In this document: positions 45,574 to 56,639 of the stretch, piece by piece
How the letters are laid out: the number at the start of each line of letters is the position of its first letter
How positions within the stretch are numbered: position 1 is the first letter of the stretch
Assembly: GCA_025175895.1 (NCBI GenBank)
Contig: CM045991.1
Span: 78,913,174 to 78,977,173, forward strand
Source of the DNA: Wurfbainia villosa
Taxonomy: Eukaryota; Streptophyta; Magnoliopsida; Zingiberales; Zingiberaceae
DNA: 64,000 nt
Direction of reading: 5' to 3'
The notes under the pieces: generated by a model
Database searches by the model: none
The model's input: the letters and a program-made list of their open reading frames with translations, nothing else
Told to the model about the DNA's origin: nothing
Position numbers and translations under genes: made by a program

Positions 45574-47145
45574 TGTAGGGGATCGTTGAAACGCTAGAGG
45601 GGGGTGAATAGCGTCGTGCTCGTACGATGGAATTCGTTCGTGTTTGCTTGTCTACAATCTTGTTAGTACGCAGTGGAATATACAATAAAATACAACAAGA
45701 ACAAACACAACACGATGGACACGAGATGTAACGTGGTTCAGAACCAAATGGTTCCTACTCCACAAATCGGGCTCTAAAAGCCCTAACAATGCAAACAATC
45801 ACTACTAATCACAATAACTTCTTCTTGACACAAGTCGGAGGTGGAGAAACCTCGTACAAATGATCTTACAATAGCAAAAATGAAATACAAGCAATATACA
45901 ATGCAAATACGAAAGACAAGTAAAGAAAAACTTTACAACACTTGCTTTTGATTGCTTGAATGCTTGGTTGCTTGACTTGCACTTAGAGACTTGATTTGCA
46001 GCAACAAATCGCCCCAAAATCTCTCAAGAACTGGATGCTTTTTTCTCCTTCACGAGCTCCATTTAAAGCTTCAACCTGTGCTGGAAAAAGTTGATCAGTC
46101 GATTGCTCGGGACCATCAGTCGACTGTTGTCACTATTGTCGTGAGACAACGGCTAGATCCACGCTGGAAAAATCCAACGGATCCATCATCAGTCGACTGA
46201 TTATGACCATCAGTCGACTGATCAAGCCATCACTCGACTGCTGACCGCAACGGTCGAGTGAGACTCCATTTTGTGCTCCAAAACTCGAGCACCAATCGAC
46301 TGATCACAATATCAGTCGACTGCTAGACTAATCAGTCGACTGCCCTCCTCTGGCAGTCAACTGCTAGGTCAATTCCCACAGTCAAACCCTAGTTGACTCA
46401 TGCCAGTCGACTGCCACATGGCATCAGTCGACTGACACACCTCAAACATGAGGTTTTAACCAATGTATGGTTCCCCCATACTTGCTAGACCACCCTTAGC
46501 CTAGACCTAAGCCTTCTAGCCACCTCCATCAGCCTGATGCCTCTTGGATCCCTCTAAGTCATCTATGACTTGTTCATCTATCGCACTAGCCTTCAGGTGC
46601 TTCCATCAGCTATGTCATGCCTAACGGTGTCTACACCGCCAAGGCACATTAGACTTACGCCGCCAAGACTCTGCTTGGACTTTATGTCACTAACCATTAG
46701 ACTTATACTGCCAAGACTTCACCCTTGGACTTTACGCCTCCAAGATCAACCCCTTGGACTTCTCAAATGGCAAGACTCAAGCTTGGATTTTCTCTTGCCA
46801 ACCCATGTTGGACTTTCCATGCCAAGTACTCAAGATTTGGACTTTTCCTTGCCAACCCATGTTGGACTTTCCATGCCAAGACCCATGCTTGTACTTTACA
46901 TGCCAAGTACTCAAGACTTGGACTTTCCATGACATGGTCAACTCCAGTCAACCATCAAAGTCTCCCTCGAGTCAAACTTGAGTCTGATTAAACATAACCC
47001 GGGCTGATTGTATAAACAATCTCCCCAAAACATCAACAGACATTAATGTCAAACATCAATGTCAACTCACTTTGTCAAACATCAAAACATCACTCGAGTC
47101 AAACTCGAGTCCGGTCAATCGTGACCTGGGCCGATTGCACCAACA
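45574..47145 (-). repeat. SIR5 3' LTR (1572 bp)
   Basis: Plus view TGTAGGGGAT...GCACCAACA. Palindrome cluster 46095-46430 with many intact CAGTCGACTG cores; hairpin array 46630-46930; duplicated-end block 46960-47145. Confidence 0.93.
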
Positions 47146-48968
47146 ATCTTCCTCTTTTTGATGTTTGACAAAAACATATACCTTTGAGTTAGAACACTAA
47201 CTCAAATTCCCTTAACCAATTTCCCAAATTGGTAATCTTATCTTTCTCCCCCTTTTTGACATACATAAAAAAGGTTCACACAAGGAGGTCAATGTCTCAT
47301 ATCCAATAAGATCTTACAATCTCTCCCTTGGTCCAAAAATACCTAGGATGCCTACCATCTTCCTAGCGATAAGTCCCATATCACTCAAGAGAGACAATCC
47401 TATTCACTCTCCCAATTTCCAAATTGGGTATCTCAAAATCCCATTTTCCCTCCTTATGAGGAAAAAATACTATAATCATTTTATGATGGATACCTCCCCC
47501 TAAAGGCTTGTTCCCCCTTGACAATTGCACCGACAATGTCCTTGGGAAGTCCCTAAGCCAATAGGAACTCTAAACCATCAAAAATAAGGTTAAAAGTTCA
47601 AACATGAACTCTCCCCACCTTAAATTTGATACATTACCCTAACACTTCTCCTAATCCATATCCAATGGATTTTCACCCTTTATAATGCTTCCCAAAGCAT
47701 TTCCTAGGGTTAGAAGTGGTTAGGAACCTTAACCGCAGCTGAACACGGGCTAAACAAACCTTGTTTTTTTGAAATCAGCATTGGCAGTCGACTCTCTCAG
47801 CTACAATGATCACACTCATCACCGATCGCCACCAGAGCGATCGATAATCAAATATCATAATTTTAGTTATCAGAAATGAATTTTGAAAATTCATAAATAA
47901 TTATTCGTATATCGAAAAATTGCGAAAATTCATACGTATAATACTTATGACTAATACAATGGGTGAAAAATGATAGAAAAATATTTTACCCATAAAATAT
48001 CAAAATTGATACAAAATACAAAAGTGAATAAAAACTTCAAAGTTTTAGCTCACTTTGTATCAATCTCATCAATGGTGATTGCTATCAAAAGATAGACTTC
48101 ACCAATGTTTTTCAAAAAGATTTTAAAATGTTTTCAAAACCTTATTTTGGATCATATTCCTTGGGCTCAATGTACATGACTTATACACAAGATTTCCCAA
48201 TGATCCACAACTCGTATAAGATGAGTTTGAGTTCATCTAGATGCAAAAACTATGCACCTTGAACTTAAATCATATCCTAGTATCTCACATGTATCTAGGG
48301 TGTATAAATACACATACATGTCAATGTGATATGAGATGTGGGTTTTGTTCATCCTAATCTAGGGTTTCATGCATTTTTCTAAGGCAACTCTACTTGATTC
48401 CCTTATAAATGGGACTCCAAGTCATGTCATTGTCCTTAAATCAATTTTAATCAAATGCATGAATGATTATGGCATTAATGATGATATAAATAAGCATATG
48501 CTCATAATCATGATGTCATGGCATAAGATGAAATCTAAGCATACATGACATTAATCCTTAATCCTAAACATGAGCATGACATATAAAATGATTAAAAATA
48601 AGCATGATATCATGACATGTTATATGACAAACAAAGCATGACATATAAAAAATATAGGTATAATAATACCTAAATTTTAATATTAATTGTCATTTGATAT
48701 AGTTAAATATATTTTGTCATATTATCACTTTTCTCCCTAGTGTGCCAAAAACCCAAAATGACACACTAACCTCTAAACCTAAATTGTGCCAATTTAATTG
48801 ATTTTTCATAATTCCAAAAATATATTGGCACATCCTAAAATCTTTTAGGATCATAAGATCAAATCTATTTTCAAGATATCCATAACCTTGAAAATAACCT
48901 AAAGTGCCACATTTATCATGGTTGAGTTAACTACCCATCCAATCAAGGTTGACACACCCTAAACCCAT
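47146..48968 (-). other. SIR5 polypurine tract and 3' non-coding region
   Basis: Polypurine tract TCAAAAAGAGGAAGAT at 47146-47161 (minus), more tracts at about 47245 and 47500. The rest matches, in reverse, the non-coding tail of SIR1 but lacks the MITE. No ORF. Confidence 0.75.
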
Positions 48969-50708
48969 CTAGCGTGAATCAATCACGCTCTTAGGAACCC
49001 AAAACCTACTTGAGCTCCTAGGGTTAATTAGGTATTTCTTAGGGACAACCTCCCTAGATACCCTCCTAATGACCCTCCTAGGCTTGTTAGCCTTGGTCAT
49101 TGTGGTCTTACCTAGGTTGACTCTAGGGGTAACTCCCCTTGCAACCTTCTTAGTGGCTTCCCTAGGTTTCCTTGAAACCCTAGCCACTAGGCACATACCA
49201 TGGTCAACCCTAAGGATGACTTCCCTATTGACCTTGGTCTTCCTAGACCTAGTTTGTGTTCCATAATCAAATGGAATACTATGATAAGCCACCTTAGGCT
49301 TAGGTTTATGACCCAAACCTTGTTTGCCCTTGGTTGACTTTTGTCTCTTAGGTCCTAGGTATTGACTTTGACTTTTGGACCTAGACTTTTGATCATTTGA
49401 CCCTTTAAATTGATTTTGTATATTCCTAAGGGTCTTTTCTAGTTTCTCAAGCCTTGATCTCAAGGCTTGGTTTTCTAATTCTAATTGCCCAATTTTTGAA
49501 TTTTGATTTGGTCTTTGGGCATTGTCCTTTCTAGGTATATGCCTAGTCCATTTAGGATTGAAACCTAGATGCTCTTGTATTTTCCTAATAGATTCCCTAG
49601 GTATGGTTTTTCTAGGGACATTAGTCCCAAATTTCTCCTTATTTCCTAAGTGGACACTTTTAGCTCCTAAACAAAAATATTTATCTCTAACATGCTTTTC
49701 ATGGTGAATTGCAAGAAAATTAAACTTCCTAGCATGCTTTTGACTTTTAAATTTAGAAGGTGCATTATTAAAATGATATACCTTAGGGTTTGCCTTAGTG
49801 GCTCCCCCTACTTGTGATGCTCCCCTTTGAGTCTTCTTCTCCCCCTTTGGGCATTGATTCTAGTAGTGTCCCGGTTGTCGACATTTAAAGCAAATCACTT
49901 GCTCCTTGCTTTTGGTTGTTGGGGGACTGACATCTTTGACTTTTGGTGTCGGAGGAGACTTCTTAACTCTTTTCGGACACTTACTCTTGTAGTGTCCGAA
50001 TTCCCTACACTCAAAGCATATTATATGATTTTTATTTAAACCTACATTGCTTGAGTTACCTAGGGTGGTGGTGGAAGGTGCTGGAATTGGATTTTGAGCT
50101 TCTTCATCTTGATAGGATGTCGAAGCTTCTTCTTGTTGCTCCGGAGTGGAAATTCTTTCCTCCCCCTCAATCCTAGAGGTGGAGGTTTCTTCTACTTCTT
50201 CCACCTCCTCTTCCACTGATCCAGAAGTTGATGGTCTCTCAACCTCCAAGTCCTCACTTCCTTGTGAGGATGATGCGCTCCCTTCATCGACATCTTCTGA
50301 TTGAGTCGATGAGCACTCTTCGGCCTCTTGTGATTGTTCTTCACTTGAAGCTGGTGATGGTCCTTCATGGCACTTTGCCAACTCGCTCCAAAGCTCCTTG
50401 GCATCCTTGTACTCACCTAACTTGGACAAGACATTATTAGGGATTAAATCACTTATCATTTTGATTACCTTAATATTCATCTTGAACTCTTTGAGTTGTT
50501 CCTTGGTCCATTTTTCAACCTTGAGGATTCCACCCTTTTTGCCTTTTGGAAATTCACAACCTTCTATCAAGGCGGACCAAAGCTTGATATCCACCATCAT
50601 TAGAAAATTCTCAATTCCTATTTTCCATGAGTTGAAGCCTTCAAATCCATAGTCCTCATAAGATGGTGGTGTGTTAATGTATCAGCCCAAATTCTTCTGA
50701 AACTCCAT
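48969..50708 (-). pseudogene. SIR5 gag (two zinc knuckles)
   Basis: Start ATG at 50708. The N-terminus matches SIR1/SIR2 (NTPPSYED, then MMVDIKLW). Helices KWTKEQLKEF and ELWSELAKCHEG are followed by an acidic Ser/Glu hinge. Then come C-FE-C-REFG-H-YKSK-C and C-FK-C-RQPG-H-Y, with a TAG right after the second His-Tyr (about 49860), then the KFGTNVPRK block, a coiled coil LRSRLEKLEKTLRN, and a basic tail ending SSRFWVPKSVIDSR with a stop at 48969. Another early TGA follows NLG. Both His residues are kept, unlike SIR2. Apart from two stops and a short gap it is the best preserved copy of this gag. Confidence 0.87.
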
Positions 50709-50758
50709 CTTCACCCTCTAGCGTGCTCCCTTAGTTGTTAAACTTCAAGAGCGGTCTC

Positions 50759-50770
50759 GCTCTGATACCA
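50759..50770 (-). other. SIR5 primer-binding site
   Basis: Minus strand TGGTATCAGAGC, two bases from the 5' LTR; initiator tRNA-Met type. Confidence 0.95.
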
Positions 50771-50772
50771 CT

Positions 50773-52323
50773 TGTAGGGGATCGTTGGAATGCTAGAGGG
50801 GGGTGAATAGAATCGTGCTCATACGATGGAATTCATTCACGTTTACTTGTCTACAATCTTGTTAGTACGCAGCGGAATATACAATAAAATACAACAAGAA
50901 TAAACACAACACGATGGACACGAGATGTAACGTGGTTCGGAACCAAACGGTTCCTACTCCACGGATCGGGCTCTAAAAGCCCTAGCAATGCAAATACGCA
51001 CTACTAATCACAATAACTCCTTGACACAAGTCAGAGGTGGAGAAACCTCGTACAAATGATCTTACAATAGCAAGAATGAAATACAAGCAATATACAATGC
51101 AAATACGAAAGATAAGTAAAGAAAAACTTTACAACGCTTGCTTTTGATTGCTTGAATACTTGGTTGCTTGACTTACACTTAGAGACCTGATTTGCAGCAA
51201 CAAATCACCCCAAAAGCTCTCAAGAACCGGATGTTTTATCCTCCTTCACGAGCTCCATTTAAAACTTTAACTCAGGCCGAAAGTCGATCAATGATCGCCG
51301 ACCTTCACCATCACGCCATCGTTGTCGTGAGACAACGGCTAGATCCACGCTGGAAAAATCCTACAGATCCATCATCAGTAGACTGATTATGACCATCAGT
51401 CGACTGATCAAGCCATCACTCGACTGCTGACTGTAGAGGTCGAGTGAGACTCCATTCGCATCGTGCTCGAGCGCCAATGATCGATCACAATATCGGGCCG
51501 ATCGCTAGACTAATCACGATCGCCTCCTCTGGCAGTCGACTACTAGGTCAATTCCCATAATCAAACCCTAGTTGACTCATGCCAGTCGACTGCCACATGG
51601 CATCAGTCGACTGGTACACCTCAAACATGAGGTTTAAACCCAAGTATGGTTCCCCCATACTTGGTAGACCACCCTTAGCCTAGACCTAAGTCTTCTAGCC
51701 ACCTCCATCATCCTGATGCCTCTTGGATCCCTCTAAGTCATCCATGACTTGTTTATCCATCGCGCTAGCCTTCAGGTGCTTCCATCGGCTATGTCATGCT
51801 AACGGTGTCTATACCGCCAAGCCACATTGGACTTACGCCGCCAAGACTCCGCTTGGACTTTACGCCGCCAACCATTGGACTTATGCTACCAAGACTTCAC
51901 CCTTGGACTCTACACCGCCAAGATCAATCCCTTGGACTTCTCAAATGCCAAGACTCAAGCTTGGACTTTCCCTTTCCAACTCATGTTGGACTTTCCATGC
52001 CAAGTACTCAAGACTTGGACTTTTCCTTGCCAACCCATGTTGGACTTTCCATGCCAAGACCCATGCTTGGACTTTACATGCCAAGTACTCAAGACTTGGA
52101 CTTTCCATGACATGGTCAACTCCAGTCAATCATTAAAGTCTCCCTCGAGTCAAACTCGAGTCCGGTTAAACATAACCCGGGTTGATTGTATAAATAATCT
52201 CCCCAAAACATCGACAGACATTAATGTCAAACATCAATGTCAACTCACTTTGTCAAACATCAAAACATCACTCGAGTCAAACTCGAGTCCGGTCAATTGT
52301 GACCTGGGCCGATTGCACCAACA
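50773..52323 (-). repeat. SIR5 5' LTR (1551 bp)
   Basis: Pairs with 45574-47145. Agreement is close except in the palindrome zone (51280-51520), where CAGTCGACTG units are replaced by CGATCG-like strings. Confidence 0.93.
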
Positions 52324-53155
52324 AGGGCTGGGGCTGAGGGTCATCTCTCTTCCATGCTAGGACATTATTCTCATCTAAACCTATTTTAGCTAAACTAAAT
52401 TGCCTAGAACCTATCATGTCATACTCAGTAAGTTGTTTGATGTTACCTGTGTTAACATCAAACCCTAATGTGTCTAGTAAGGATGTGATCACATGGCAAT
52501 AGGGCAAGTGTGCCTTCCTGCTAGCAACTGACCTAGAATGATAAATGACGGAATGAAACATCTGCAAACTAATGTCTAAATCTAATCTATGACTAAGTGC
52601 ATAAAGTAGAAATGAATGATAGGGACACATCATAGTGATGTCCCTAGTGGTGAGTGGCAAAATACAGTTCACTATAACTCGATACAAGGCATAGTCCTGT
52701 ACTCTGGGTCTAGTGGAACTAAAGATACTCACAGATGGAGTCCTCTCCTCACCAAATAGATGTAAGTGCATCCTATCTAATGTAATGTGTGAGTAGGGGT
52801 CACCGTACGGTAACTCCATAGATGGAAAACATGCCACCGAACATGTTGAATGCATGAGTCCTAGATGCTCTCTCAACATAGAGGGGGTAAAAATAAAATT
52901 CTTACCCTGTACTCTAGTCAAATATGTAAGATTATCAATTTTACTAAAGTTATTGAAAAACTCTGCACATAGATATGTGTTAATACAGTTTTTACAATAC
53001 ACTAATTTCTCTAACCCATAATGCGTTATGACTTCCATACTAAGCATGCATGAATTACTAAAAAATGATCTACTAATGTATCTAGTGGGCATGGGAGTAT
53101 AAAGTGTGTTCTCCAACCTAATCCTATGCTCCTCAGTAGGGAACCTAATGTCCAT
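52324..53155 (-). pseudogene. SIR4 Transposase_32-like ORF, N-terminal part
   Basis: From ATG 53155 the frame is open to the SIR5 insertion (about 277 codons), and it is open further upstream to about 53205. The pattern fits the putative plant transposon protein domain (Transposase_32): RFPTEEHRIR at the start; GLEKLV; AEFFNNF; TRVQGKNFIFTPSMLREHLGL; ILPLTTRDITMM; FLLYALSHRLDLDISLQMFHSVI; LPYCHVITSLLDTLGF. The family's biochemical role is unknown despite its name. In this position, between gag and 3' LTR, it could stand where some Sireviruses carry an envelope-like ORF. The core itself has no stop codon. Confidence 0.8.
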
Positions 53156-54540
53156 GCATGGAGTAGATGACTCAACCTCAACAACTCTTCTTTTACCCCT
53201 AATTAAATTACAACTATTTAATATTTTAAAAAATAATTAAATTTGGAGTTTAGGATTATTACCTCAGCATTATAGACAATGTTATCAGAGAGATATGATG
53301 ACCTAGACGCTTTGAAAGACTGAAAATAGGGTTTTTGTAGTGGATTAAGGTGGCTGTGAGTTGATTTGGCACTGGCTTAGCGTTGCTCTTATAGATGGAA
53401 TTCAATGATCAAACTAGGCCGATCAATTAGAGTCGATCGAATCTTTTTGATCGTAATTAATTTTATCATTTACTGTGATGCCTAACTTTTATCCACCATT
53501 TCATTTCAGTCGACTGAATTAATTTCAGTCGACTGAAGTCGCGTTTTTACCTTCCCGAGGCTTGGAGGTAACTGAAACTGATTCAGTTGACTCTTTTCGA
53601 GTTGACTGAAAATGGTCCAGTCGACTAAAAATGATTAATTTTAATTTTTATGTTTTTTTGGTTTAGTTGATTTTATTAGGTTAATTCGTTGATTGATTTA
53701 ATTTGATTAAATTGAATTGATTAAGTTGAGTTGATTAAATTGATTGGGTTGAGTTTAGTTAAAGTAAGTTTGTTTAGTTTAAGTTAAGTTGAGTTTGGTT
53801 TAAGTATATTTATTAAGTTAGGTTTAGTTAAAGTAAGTTTGTTTAAATTAAGTTGAGTTTAGTTTAAGTATATTTATTAAGTTAGGTTTAGTTAAAGTAA
53901 GTTTGTTTAGTTTAAATTTGTTAAGTTACGTAAATTGTATTAAGCTAATTAAGTTTGATTAAATTCTAAATCATCTCACCCAAGCTAGGTTTTCAATACA
54001 CGTTACTCCTATAGGTTTTGTGAGATGAGGGGTTTTTTTTATCTTAATTAAATTTAATGAGAATTTTCAAATGTTTAAACTTGTGTTAGATTCAAGCTTA
54101 GCTTGAGCTAGTCAAGTAGGTTTTTTCAGCATTGACTTCCAGGTCATGGCGAGGCATACAACCTTCTTGGATATTGGAGCAACAACCGCTTCCTAGACAA
54201 AGTCAATGAAGGAATCAAGTACTTGATTCACTTTGGACTAAGTCTTGGTCTAACTAGTCAAAGACTTAGTGAGTTAGCTTCGGTTAGTTCCACTCGACTT
54301 AGTGCACCAGGTCGTGGCGAGACACATGACCTTCTTGGATATCGGAGCAACAACCACTTCCTAGACATGCACTTCGAAGAGCTTTCCTAACTTACTATCA
54401 GTTCACTTCGTCTTAGTACTAGGTTGTTCAAGTTTAAACTACTTTGTTTCCAATCTAGTCCATTCTAAATTAAGCAAGTAAAGTAAACTAAAGCATGCAA
54501 GAGTTTAACTAAACGAGGAAACAAGCAAAGTGTTAGCTCC
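53156..54540 (-). other. SIR4 spacer between gag and the second ORF
   Basis: No pol motif in any frame. Contains a three-copy tandem repeat of about 60-65 bp (53740-53930, rich in TTTAGTTAAAGTAAGTTTG) and a direct repeat of about 65 bp (54140-54205 and 54309-54375, TGGCGAG...CTTCTTGGATAT). A palindrome cluster with CAGTCGACTGAA is at 53510-53635. The minus strand near 53275 offers a possible splice donor (GAG|GTAATAAT), but no acceptor gives the ORF frame. Confidence 0.6.
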
Positions 54541-54657
54541 CCCTAAGTGATAGTTAGGTTGAGTTTTGTTCACTAAGTGAACTTGACTCTTGGGAACCCA
54601 AAATTGATTTGGTCCAACTTTGTTAACTAAGCTAGACTTAGGAACCCATGTTTGGAC

Positions 54658-55960
54658 TCAATTCTTAGCATTTCGGCTAAGTAATGACATGTATGATTTA
54701 TAGGAGGATTTAGCTTTGTGTTCGAGCCCGGACTTATTGTACACGGCTCGCTGAGATTCAAGCATCATGTTGAGATACTTGGAGCCCGAAGTGAACCTTT
54801 CCAACGATCTGGTTAGATCCTCTACTTGCCTTTTCAGGACCGAGTTCTCTTCCTCAAGCTTCACAACTTGAGTTGAGTCTCTATCATTAGTTTGGCAAGT
54901 TGAAGTCTTCGAGTTGACTTGCTCCTTAAGTACTTGGACTTCCTTAAGTAGCGAGTCGACTCGATTCTCGAACTTCCTACCTAGCCATGAAATTATATTG
55001 TACAACTTATCTTCTAAGGGAGAAGTTACCTCATGTAGTCCTTCGGAAACGGATGCGGATCTGTGGCTTCTCTCGAACTCGGAATTTGATTTGGCTCCGG
55101 AGCTTGATTCGACCATGAATGCCACGAAGGTACTCCCATCATTGTCGACGACTTTCTTGGCATCCATCTTTGTAAATCTTTTTCTCCGGTTGAATATCTT
55201 CCGGACCATGTTTACGATTTCCTCTTCTCCATTTGGGTCCGACTCCGACTTGTCTTCGGACTCACTTCTTTCTTTTCTTCCTTTTTTGGTCGAACCTGCC
55301 ACTAAAGCAATACCATTCTCGATTTGACCCGAGTTATCTTGTTCGTGTAGTTCAAGTTCGCAAAATAATTCGTCTAGTCTAATTGTGGAAAGATCCCTGG
55401 AAACCTTATAGACATCGACAATGGATGTCCATAAGGTGTTCCTCGGGAATGTCTTAAGTGTATACCTAATTACGTCCCTATTTTCTATTTGATGTTCGAT
55501 TAAATGTAAACCATTTAAAATATCTTTTATTCTCGTGTGAAGTTGACTAGCATTTTCATTTTCGTTCATTTTACAATTAAATAGTTTATTAAGTAACATG
55601 TCCCATTTAGCTATCCTAGTGTCATTTGTACCTTCATGTAATTCGATTAATTTGTCCAATAATTCCTTAGAGTTTTCGAATGGACCCATCCTATTGAGCT
55701 CTTCTTTGGTAAGTCCACATTGTAAGGTGTTAAGTGCCTTGTAATCGACTTGAGCCTGTTTCCTAACGTCCACGGTCCATTTCTCCAGTTCTAACAACTC
55801 ACCTGAGTCGTCTACCGGCGAGACAAAACCTTTCCTAATCAAAAACTAGACATCTAGGTCGATTTTCAGGAAGCACTCCATTCATCTTTTTTCAATAGGA
55901 AAAGTCCTCTCTGTTGAAGAGAGGAGGACGAACAGTACTATACCCTTCTAAGTGCGACAT
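54658..55960 (-). pseudogene. SIR4 gag, lacking a zinc knuckle
   Basis: Homologous to SIR3 gag. The family start MSHLEGYSTVRPP is at 55960, with a frameshift and stop before the long frame that begins at 55842 (394 codons). It shares TLQCGLTKEELNRMGPFENSKEL, IRYTLKTFPRNTLWTSIVD and LDELFCELELHEQ with SIR3. At the place where SIR3 has its CCHC knuckle, the sequence goes from FTKMDAKK directly to an unrelated DNDGSTFVAFM, so no Cys-rich motif remains. A coiled coil and SGSKYLNMML tail follow. After the stop at 54658 the same frame continues with two W-V-P-K-S blocks to about 54540. Confidence 0.87.
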
Positions 55961-55999
55961 TATTAAATTTTATTTAATTTAATTAAAATTCAGCATTAT

Positions 56000-56590
56000 T
56001 CCTAGAGTTGTAAAAAAAATAATTCTAAATACAATAATTAATAAAAATTATTTTAAGTGACAAAATTAAATAAAATTGTTCTGAATGCAGAAAATTAAAT
56101 AGAATATTTTCTCAATACAGAAAATTAAAGAAATATTTTCTAAATGCAGAATATTAAATAAAATATTTCCTAAATTCAGAAAATTAATGAAATATTTTCT
56201 AAATACATAATATTAAATAAAATATTTCCTAAATGCAGAAAATTAATGAAATATTTTCTAAATGTAGAATATTAAATAAAATATTTTCTAAATGCAGAAA
56301 ATTAATGAAATATTTTCTAAATGCAGAATATTAAATAAAATATTTCTTAAATATAAAACATTAATGAATTATTTTCTAAATGCAGAATATTAAATAAAAT
56401 ATTTCTTAAATATATAAAATTAATGAAATATTTTCTAAATGCAGAATATTAAATAAAATATTTCCTAAATGTAGAAAATTATTGAAATATTTTCTAAATG
56501 TAGAAAATTAAATAAAAATTAATCTAAAGTAAAAAAAATTAATAAAAATTATTCTAAAGCAAGAAAATTAATAAAAATTATTCTAAAGCT
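56000..56590 (-). repeat. SIR4 leader AT-rich minisatellite
   Basis: About seven copies of a unit near 59 bp built from two halves, each with an AAATATTT core and CTAAATGCAGAA. It lies between PBS and gag, in the transcribed leader. No ORF. Confidence 0.85.
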
Positions 56591-56625
56591 CTCGATGGTG
56601 GTTGCACCAAATTCAGAGCACCCTC

Positions 56626-56637
56626 GCTCTAATACCA
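56626..56637 (-). other. SIR4 primer-binding site
   Basis: Minus strand TGGTATTAGAGC, one mismatch to the initiator tRNA-Met complement; two bases from the LTR. Confidence 0.88.
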
Positions 56638-56639
56638 AT

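Larger units (their letters stand above)
45574..52323 (-). mobile_element. SIR5: gag-only Sirevirus-like element, minus strand (6750 bp)
   Basis: LTRs 45574-47145 (3') and 50773-52323 (5'), target duplication AGGGC (45569-45573; 52324-52328), initiator-Met PBS, one long gag and a 1.8-kb non-coding tail. It has no pol at all. It is inserted in the linker of the SIR4 Transposase_32-like ORF. It belongs to the same family as SIR1 and SIR2. Confidence 0.94.

Noticed and set aside
53200..53340. Possible intron before the SIR4 second ORF (GTAATAAT donor, AG near 53200)
   Set aside because: None of the nearby AG acceptors joins to the ORF without a stop or frame change.
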